From: JBFWNZ01 sp050250795
GTDB taxonomy: Bacteria > Pseudomonadota > Alphaproteobacteria > UBA8366
DNA: 11,973 bases
Assembly: GCA_050250795.1 (NCBI GenBank)
Contig: JBFWNZ010000089.1
Location: forward strand, 1 to 11,973
Direction: 5' to 3'
The notes under the pieces are model-generated. The model did not search any database. It saw nothing but the letters and a program-made list of their open reading frames with translations, and had not been told where the DNA came from. A program made the position numbers and the translations under genes. Positions 6,531-11,973 of the stretch are shown here, piece by piece; positions within the stretch are counted from its first letter, which is position 1, and every line of letters starts with the position of its first letter.

Positions 6531-6686
6531 ATGCTCTCCACCATCCTCATCATCGTTCTGATCCTGATCCTCGTCGGCGCGTTGCCGGCGTGGCCGTACA
6601 GTCGCGGCTGGGGCTACGGCCCGACCGGACTGCTCGGCGTCGTGCTGATCGTGCTGCTGATTCTGGCCTTGATGGGACGGATCTAA
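6531..6686 (+). CDS. DUF3309-family small membrane peptide
   Basis: This 51-residue peptide closely fits the DUF3309 pattern: a first hydrophobic helix (LSTILIIVLILILVGAL, 2-18), a conserved centre PAWPYSRGWGYGP (19-31), and a second hydrophobic helix (LLGVVLIVLLILALMG, 34-49). It should sit in the inner membrane as a two-helix hairpin. The biochemical role of the family is unknown. The start is the ATG at 6531, with AAAGGAAA six or so bases upstream. Longer in-frame extension exists to 5982 but runs antisense to the HPF gene and is not credible. A perfect EcfG-type promoter sits upstream, placing the peptide in the general stress response. An inverted repeat follows its TAA stop within seven bases. 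Confidence 0.88.
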   Translation: MLSTILIIVLILILVGALPAWPYSRGWGYGPTGLLGVVLIVLLILALMGRI

Positions 6687-6692
6687 ACGGTC

Positions 6693-6720
6693 GCAGGGAC
6701 CGGCATCCGCCGGTCCCTGC
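6693..6720. terminator. Inverted repeat, likely bidirectional terminator
   Basis: An 11-bp perfect stem (GCAGGGACCGG 6693-6703 with CCGGTCCCTGC 6710-6720) closes a 6-base loop. It lies between the stops of the convergent DUF3309 (6686) and 54-residue (6729) genes, where a shared terminator is expected. The T tract is poor on both strands, so efficiency by an intrinsic mechanism is uncertain. Confidence 0.65.
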
Positions 6721-6728
6721 ATCTCGCT

Positions 6729-6893
6729 CTACGGCTTGCGCGGCCGTCCCGGCTTCGCCTGTCCGCCCGACCAAGCGGGCGGGTCGCTGGCCGGGAACGA
6801 CTCCTCCAGCGCCTCATCCAAGGCATCCTCGCTCGGCTGCTCGTCTTTGCGCTTCTTCCGCTCGGCCATCTTCGCATCCTGCGATCGATTCAT
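6729..6893 (-). CDS. Small charged protein with ESFPASDPPA motif, function unknown
   Basis: This is a 54-residue protein with a Lys/Arg-rich N-terminal third (AERKKRKDEQ), a central acidic segment EDALDEALEESFPASDPPAW and a basic tail KPGRPRKP. I recognise the [DE]EALEE[ST]FPASDPP pattern as recurring in small uncharacterised proteobacterial proteins, but know of no assigned function. No membrane segment or signal peptide is visible; it is probably cytoplasmic and largely disordered. I choose the ATG at 6893 because GGGAGA lies six bases upstream, and because the predicted transcription start from the EcfG-type promoter at 6949-6925 would fall around 6918, essentially on the alternative ATG at 6917. 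It converges with the DUF3309 gene across a shared inverted repeat, and both carry EcfG-type promoters. Confidence 0.75.
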   Translation of the reverse strand: MNRSQDAKMAERKKRKDEQPSEDALDEALEESFPASDPPAWSGGQAKPGRPRKP

Positions 6894-6924
6894 GTCGGTT
6901 CTCCCATAGCTTTTCATGGGACCT

Positions 6925-6949
6925 AACCGCCGACACGCCGCAGGGTTCC
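6925..6949 (-). promoter_or_regulatory. EcfG-type promoter for the 54-residue gene
   Basis: On the minus strand GGAAC (6949-6945) is followed by exactly 16 bases and then GGTT (6928-6925), one base off the EcfG -10 CGTT. It overlaps no gene; the 3' end of prfC is at 6954. It is the third GGAAC-N16-NGTT element in the window placed correctly before a small gene. Confidence 0.65.
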
Positions 6950-6953
6950 GGAA

Positions 6954-8570
6954 TCAGGCGCGTTCGCGCGTCTCGTGGAACCGGATATCCGGCCATTCCT
7001 GCATGGTCCGGTTCAGTTCCCAGTTGTTGCGCACCAGAAGGACCGGCGCGCCGTCCCGGTCCTCGGCCATGCTGCCGCGATGGCTCTCGATGAAGCGCTT
7101 GATCTCGGCCGGATCGTCGGCCGCGATCCAGCGGGCAGTCGTATAGGGAACGCCCTCGAAGCCCATGCCGATCTTGTATTCGGCGCCGACGCGCGAGGCG
7201 AGCACATCGAGCTGAAGCTGTCCCACCACGCCCACGATCGCCTGCGAACCCAGCATCGGACGGAACACCTGGGTCACGCCCTCTTCCGCCAGATCCTCCA
7301 GCGCCCGGCGCAGCTGCTTGGCGCGCATCGGGTCGTCCAGGCGCACGCGGCGCAGGACCTCGGGCGCGAAGTTCGGGATGCCGGTGAAGCGCAGATCCTC
7401 GCCCTCGGTCAGCGTATCGCCGACCCGCAAGGTCCCGTGGTTGGGAATGCCGATGATGTCGCCGGGCAACGCCTCATCCGCCAACTCGCGTTCCTGCGCG
7501 AAGAAGAAGATCGGACTGGCGACCGTCAGCGTCTTGCCGCCCTGGGCCACGCGCAGTTTCATGCCGCGCTTGAACCTGCCGGAGCAGAGCCGCAGGAAGG
7601 CGATGCGGTCGCGATGGTTGGGGTCCATGTTCGCCTGGACCTTGAACACGAAGCCGGAGACCGCCGGCTCGTCCGGCGCCACCGGCCGCGGTTCCGCCGG
7701 CTGGGCGCGCGGCGCCGGTGCATGGGCCGCCAGCACGCGCAGCAGGTCCGACACGCCATAGTCCTTGAGGGCGCTGCCGAACAGAACCGGCGTCATATGG
7801 CCGCCGCGATAGGCCCCCGGATCGAGTTCTGGATAGGCGGACAGCGCCAGTTCCGCTGCCTCGCGGAACGGGCCCAGCACATGCGCAGGCACGCGCGCCT
7901 CAAGCGCAGCGTCCTCGGGGCCCGACGCCTCGATATCCAGGTCATAGGCGCCGCCGCGCCCTGCGGACGAGCCGGAGAAGCGGCCGCTGCGCAGATCGAA
8001 GATGCCATGAAAATCCGCGCCCATGCCGACCGGCCAGTTAATCGGACAGGCGTCCAGCGCAAGCGTGCTCTCGATCTCGTCCAGCAGTTCGAAGGGATCG
8101 CGCGCCTCGCGGTCGATCTTGTTGACGAAGGTCGCAATGGGGATGTCGCGCAGGCGGCACACCTCGAACAGCTTGCGCGTCTGCGCCTCGATGCCCTTCG
8201 CGGCATCGATCACCATGATGGCGGAATCCACAGCCGTCAGCGTGCGGTAGGTATCCTCGCTGAAATCCTCATGACCCGGTGTGTCGAGAAGATTGAAGGT
8301 CAGGCCCGCATGCTCGAAGGTCATGACCGAACTGGAAATGGAGATGCCGCGCGTGCGCTCGATCTCCATCCAGTCCGACTGAGTCCGCCGCCGCTCGCCG
8401 CGCGCCCGGACATGCCCGGCCATGCGGATGGCCCCTCCGAACAGCAGCAGCTTTTCGGTCAGCGTCGTCTTGCCGGCATCGGGGTGCGAGATGATGGCGA
8501 AGGTGCGTCGCGGCAAATCCCCGCGCGGCGCGGCGGCGTTCGCCGTTTCGGCCGTGGCTGTCTGTGACAT
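6954..8570 (-). CDS. prfC: Peptide chain release factor 3
   Basis: This is RF3, a translational GTPase that removes RF1/RF2 from the ribosome after peptide release. It is 538 residues, close to the 529 of E. coli. GTPase motifs are G1 SHPDAGKTT (28-36), switch I ERTRGISISSSV (71-82), G3 DTPGHEDF (96-103) and G4 NKID (150-153). The RF3-specific region around SQSDW-like TQSDWMEIE (63-71) is present, followed by the beta-barrel domain II and the C-terminal domain with VGVVGQLQLDVL and the ending MQEWPDIRFHETRE. The start is the ATG at 8570; a GTG at 8588 is in frame but its GGAGA is too close, while the ATG has only a weak site. The gene follows the TamB-family gene on the same strand after 78 bases and may share its transcript. 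Confidence 0.95.
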   Translation of the reverse strand: MSQTATAETANAAAPRGDLPRRTFAIISHPDAGKTTLTEKLLLFGGAIRMAGHVRARGERRRTQSDWMEIERTRGISISSSVMTFEHAGLTFNLLDTPGHEDFSEDTYRTLTAVDSAIMVIDAAKGIEAQTRKLFEVCRLRDIPIATFVNKIDREARDPFELLDEIESTLALDACPINWPVGMGADFHGIFDLRSGRFSGSSAGRGGAYDLDIEASGPEDAALEARVPAHVLGPFREAAELALSAYPELDPGAYRGGHMTPVLFGSALKDYGVSDLLRVLAAHAPAPRAQPAEPRPVAPDEPAVSGFVFKVQANMDPNHRDRIAFLRLCSGRFKRGMKLRVAQGGKTLTVASPIFFFAQERELADEALPGDIIGIPNHGTLRVGDTLTEGEDLRFTGIPNFAPEVLRRVRLDDPMRAKQLRRALEDLAEEGVTQVFRPMLGSQAIVGVVGQLQLDVLASRVGAEYKIGMGFEGVPYTTARWIAADDPAEIKRFIESHRGSMAEDRDGAPVLLVRNNWELNRTMQEWPDIRFHETRERA

Positions 8571-8648
8571 GGGGTCCGTCGCTCGCACTCTCCGGTTTCT
8601 CAGGCGGCAGACGAATAGCCCCCGGCGCCCGCCGCCGCAACCGCGTTC

Positions 8649-11600
8649 CTAATAGTCCCACTTGAACAGCAGTTCGACATCGCTGCGCCCGCCCTGGCCG
8701 CTGCTGTTGACCGAGATGTTGGGCGTCAGTTCGACCTCCACCTCGACGCCGCCGCTGCCAGAGGCCGCCCCCTGGCGCGCACCGACATAGACACGGTCGG
8801 TCACATACTTGCCCGCACGCACCGATGTCGCTCCCTCTTCCGTGTCGACCTGAAGCACATCGATACCCGCCATCCGCCGCAATGTGCCCAGCACATCGAG
8901 ACTGGGGCCGCCGCCGGACAGTTCGGACAGGGCCGCCGCAAGCTGGGCGCCTTCGACCGGCGTCAGCCGCCCGCGCGATTTGCCGAACAGAACCCGGCTG
9001 AGGATTTCGTCGCGCGGCAGCGCCGGCGTCGAATCGAGTTCCAGCGACGGGTTGCTCGCCCGCCCGACCAGCCGCGCGACCACAGTCAGGTCGCGCGTCT
9101 TGTATTCGCCGCGGATGCCGAGAACCGGGTCGATCTGCGCGCCGCCGTCGAACTGGATGGTGGAACTGCGCAACGCGAAGCTGCGGCCGATGGCATCGAA
9201 CTGTCCGCGGACCGCCTCCAGTTCCCCCGTCAGGCGCGGCGCGGCGGCCATGCCCTTGAGGTTTAGACGCCCGCGCCATTCGGAATCGAGCCCCCGGCCG
9301 CGGACAAAGGTCTGGCCCGGGATGGCGACCGCAACATCGAGCGCCACAGGATACGCCGCCGCCTGCGCCGCCGCCCGGTCGAGCTCGCGGTCGCCCGCAC
9401 GGTGCACATCCAAGGTCGGGATCGCCGGCGGCAAGGCCGCAGCGAGATCGATCTCCGCGGCGCTGACCGTCACCGTCCCCCCGACCTTCGCACCCTCGGC
9501 GTTGCCTTCGACGCGGATGTCGAGATCGCCCATCGCACGCAACTCGTCGCGCCGCAGCAGATGCACGCCGCGGCCTTCGGCCTGCATTGCGAAACGCATC
9601 GCGCCGCCCGTTTCCAGGGTCGCGTCGCCGCTTGCCGACAGGCTGCCGCTTCCGCCGTCCGCCGCACGGAATTCCCGCAGGATCAGATGGCGGTCGGCCA
9701 GTTCGGCGCGCATCGTCAGGCCGGTCAGCAACGTGCCGTAGATCAGATGCTCGTAGCGTCCGGCATCGACCCCGGCCGTGCCGTCGATACGCGGCGCATC
9801 GGGCGTGCCCGTCAGATGCGCGGCCACAGCCACCTCCCCCGACAGCCGCTGGTCCGGCGGACCGATATAGGGCCAAAGGGTTCCCGCATCGCCGGCCAGC
9901 GACAGGCGCAAATCCATGCGGCCGTTGCCGACGGCACGCCCGCCCGGCGGCGACAAGGAGAGCCGTACCGGCACCCGCCCCCGCAGATCAGCCTGGCGCA
10001 GGTCCGCCCCGGTCACTGTCAGGGACAGATCGAGTGCCGCCGGTTCGACCGCAACCGCCAGTTTCGCATCGACCGGCGGCACATCCTTGAGGTCGGCAGC
10101 GCCAACGCCACGCAGAGAGAAGTCGGCTCGGCCGTTCACGCCGCGCGCACTCTCCGACAAGTCGAGCGATCCCGACAGCTGTCCGCCGATGTTCCGTCCC
10201 GCCGCAGCGGCCAGAAGCCCCAACGGCAGCCTGTCGAGCGTCGCCGTCAGCGTGGGGCGTCCCCCCGCCCGTCCGAGCCGCGCCGCCGCCCGGCCATCGC
10301 CTGCGCGAAGCGCGACCGCAGCCTCCGTCGGACCCGCCGGCCCGAGCACGACATAGCTCGGACCGTCCAGCGCGAGAAGCCGCCCGTCGTAACGGCCGTC
10401 AAGCCGCTGGATATCAACTCGGCGCTGCGTTCCGGATTCGGTCATGGCGAGCGCCGCCGCCAGTTCAAACGGTGCCACCGCACGGCCCGACAGGCTCAGC
10501 GAGGTCTGTACCGCCGCGAGATTGCCGCGCAGGGATGCCCGGCCATCGGCGGCCAGCACCTCGCCACGGCGCAGCCCGGACAGCCGGATATCCAAGTCCA
10601 GCCCCTTGCCCGCCATCAGATCGCGGATCGCGCCGGTGACGGCGACCTGTCGCACCGACAGCGGCTCATCGCCCTTCATCGGAACGAGAGACAGCTTCTC
10701 GGCCCGCAGATCGACCTCCAGCACCTGCCGGTCGGCTGCCGCCGACAGGATCAGCGTACCGCGCAGGGTTCCCTTGATGTCTTCGAGCCCCGCCAGCGCC
10801 TCGACCGTTCCCAGATCGCCTGCCGACACGGTGAGCCGCCCCGCCGCCGGCAATCCGGCCTTGGGCAGCGTTGCCGCGCCTTCGACCTTCAGGCCGGCCG
10901 CCTGGATGCGGATTGCCGACAGGGCGATCCGTTCGGACTGGATGAGCGCGTCGAAGGCTGCCGTCGCCGCGGTTCCCTCCACGGCCGCCTCCAACGCGGC
11001 AGACAAGAGCGGATCGCCGGACCGCCAACCAAACTGGACCGTAGCTCGGGGCTGCGCCAGCGACGTTCCCGAGAGCGTCACCGCGGTTCCCGACGCGCGG
11101 AGACGGCCCGTCGGCGCCGATGGGTCGCCAGCAATATCCAGCGCAAGCTCCAAAGGCTGCTCGAAGGACACCCCCTCAAACACCGCCGCAGCGGCCGGCT
11201 GCAACCGTCCCTGTACCGCCGCATCCATACGCGTACCATCGGGCGAGAGAGTCATGCGCCCCTCCAGATCGGCCGCGGCCGACGCCAGCACGACATTCTC
11301 CAGCGTCAGCCCGCCGTCCGGCGCAAGCCGCAAAGCGGCGCGCAGCGCGGGTGCGGTTCCCAGGATTTCCGACAGTTCGGGCGGGCCGATCCGTGCCTCG
11401 GACGCCGTCAGCGCAAGATTGCCCAAGATCGTTCCATCGGGCGTACGCGTCATCGCATCGAGGCGAAGCCTGGCCGCCCCCGTCATATCGATCCCTGCCG
11501 CAATGGAGAGCGGAGCGAGATCGGGAATACGCAACTCCCCGTCGCCAGATATCCCGCCATCGGAATTCAGACGGCCCGAAATCGCGCCTTGAAGAGCGGC

Positions 11601-11973
11601 CCCGTGCAGTGCCAGCCGCTCCAGTCGCGCGGCCCCATCTGCGTCGCCGGCTGCAGCGAGATCGAGTTCGGGCGCCGCGCCGAGAAGCGCATCGAGCACC
11701 GGCTCGGACCATCGGGCGCCAGTCATGCGCAGGGTTGCCGACGCCTTGCCGGCATGGGGTTCGAGCCGCCAGTCGATGCCGATATCCGCCGTTTCCAGCG
11801 ATGGTGCCGCTGCGCCGACGATCTGTGCCGTGCCGTGCAGTACGGGTGCGGCGACCGGCCCCTCGATCCGACCGGACACGGACGCCTCGCGCCATGCGAT
11901 CGAATCCGCTCCCACCAACCGCGCCGCCGCCGGATCGAGCGCAAGCGACAGGTCCAAGGACGCGACTTCAGCC
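8649..11973 (-). CDS. tamB: TamB-family translocation/assembly module protein (DUF490), 5' end outside window
   Basis: This frame is open to the right edge of the window and gives the last 1107 residues of a large protein; the N-terminus and any signal anchor lie beyond 11973. The bulk is repetitive, beta-rich sequence (alternating short strands such as LDLAAAGDADGAARLERLAL), consistent with the long beta-taco groove of TamB/AsmA-like lipid-transfer proteins. The C-terminal 330 residues fit the TamB (DUF490) domain: GQFDAIGRSFALRSSTIQFD, then DPVLGIRGEYKTRD, SNPSLELDSTPALPRDEILS, RVLFGKS, and the closing barrel-like strands ending in LLFKWDY with a terminal aromatic residue. TamB spans the periplasm from the inner membrane to the outer-membrane protein TamA and supports outer-membrane assembly and phospholipid transport. 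A tamA gene would be expected just beyond the right edge. prfC follows on the same strand. It is distinguished from plain AsmA proteins by the C-terminal domain. Confidence 0.92.
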   Translation of the reverse strand, partial: AEVASLDLSLALDPAAARLVGADSIAWREASVSGRIEGPVAAPVLHGTAQIVGAAAPSLETADIGIDWRLEPHAGKASATLRMTGARWSEPVLDALLGAAPELDLAAAGDADGAARLERLALHGAALQGAISGRLNSDGGISGDGELRIPDLAPLSIAAGIDMTGAARLRLDAMTRTPDGTILGNLALTASEARIGPPELSEILGTAPALRAALRLAPDGGLTLENVVLASAAADLEGRMTLSPDGTRMDAAVQGRLQPAAAAVFEGVSFEQPLELALDIAGDPSAPTGRLRASGTAVTLSGTSLAQPRATVQFGWRSGDPLLSAALEAAVEGTAATAAFDALIQSERIALSAIRIQAAGLKVEGAATLPKAGLPAAGRLTVSAGDLGTVEALAGLEDIKGTLRGTLILSAAADRQVLEVDLRAEKLSLVPMKGDEPLSVRQVAVTGAIRDLMAGKGLDLDIRLSGLRRGEVLAADGRASLRGNLAAVQTSLSLSGRAVAPFELAAALAMTESGTQRRVDIQRLDGRYDGRLLALDGPSYVVLGPAGPTEAAVALRAGDGRAAARLGRAGGRPTLTATLDRLPLGLLAAAAGRNIGGQLSGSLDLSESARGVNGRADFSLRGVGAADLKDVPPVDAKLAVAVEPAALDLSLTVTGADLRQADLRGRVPVRLSLSPPGGRAVGNGRMDLRLSLAGDAGTLWPYIGPPDQRLSGEVAVAAHLTGTPDAPRIDGTAGVDAGRYEHLIYGTLLTGLTMRAELADRHLILREFRAADGGSGSLSASGDATLETGGAMRFAMQAEGRGVHLLRRDELRAMGDLDIRVEGNAEGAKVGGTVTVSAAEIDLAAALPPAIPTLDVHRAGDRELDRAAAQAAAYPVALDVAVAIPGQTFVRGRGLDSEWRGRLNLKGMAAAPRLTGELEAVRGQFDAIGRSFALRSSTIQFDGGAQIDPVLGIRGEYKTRDLTVVARLVGRASNPSLELDSTPALPRDEILSRVLFGKSRGRLTPVEGAQLAAALSELSGGGPSLDVLGTLRRMAGIDVLQVDTEEGATSVRAGKYVTDRVYVGARQGAASGSGGVEVEVELTPNISVNSSGQGGRSDVELLFKWDY

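Noticed and set aside
6975..8567. 530-codon plus-strand frame opposite prfC
   Set aside because: It mirrors the conserved RF3 gene in the antisense frame and shows low-complexity Arg/Ala/His-rich composition without motifs.
8269..9876. 535-codon minus-strand frame across the TamB and RF3 genes
   Set aside because: It runs in a second frame through the 3' part of tamB and the 5' part of prfC, both with clear conserved proteins in other frames.
10444..11592. Ser/Arg/Ala-rich plus-strand frame opposite tamB
   Set aside because: Antisense to the TamB frame, no motif or ribosome binding site, composition typical of a GC-rich shadow.

Overview
The window is GC-rich and tightly packed, with long shadow reading frames opposite the real genes, as expected of a high-GC alphaproteobacterium. 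The EcfG-type (ECF15) sigma factor, its NepR-like partner, a DUF3309 peptide and a TamB-family protein support that class. Rhodospirillales or a close relative is my best guess, but no rRNA or other marker fixes the order.

Layout. (1) 1-1099 is a general-stress-response module: an EcfG-type sigma factor (+) converges with a small NepR-like gene (-). (2) 1100-4706 is a minus-strand acyl-CoA cluster: an SDR oxidoreductase, then an HMG-CoA-synthase-like protein fused to a zinc-ribbon/OB-fold (DUF35-type) tail, then an SCP2-type thiolase. (3) 4881-5744 is a divergent TauD-type dioxygenase. (4) 5745-6893 is a stress-flavoured stretch: a ribosome-hibernation-factor/cold-shock fusion (-), a DUF3309 membrane peptide (+) and a 54-residue acidic/basic small protein (-). 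(5) 6954-11973 holds prfC (release factor 3) and the C-terminal 1107 residues of a TamB-family protein whose start lies beyond the window edge (both -).

The main regulatory observation is that three small genes each have a GGAAC-N16-NGTT element upstream in the correct orientation: the NepR-like gene, the DUF3309 gene and the 54-residue gene. That is the known -35/-10 pattern of EcfG sigma factors (GGAAC-N16/17-CGTT), and the window encodes such a sigma factor. It suggests a local EcfG regulon in which the NepR-like anti-sigma gene is itself a target.

The main enzymatic observation is in the acyl-CoA cluster. The thiolase keeps the full SCP2-type active site (C88, HDCF 294-297, H344). Its partner, which looks like archaeal HMG-CoA synthase, has lost every catalytic residue I can align (Glu to T77, Cys to Q110, His to C230, Asn to D263). 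It therefore probably does not make HMG-CoA and may be a scaffold or carry out different chemistry. All identifications come from reading the sequence; no database search was run.
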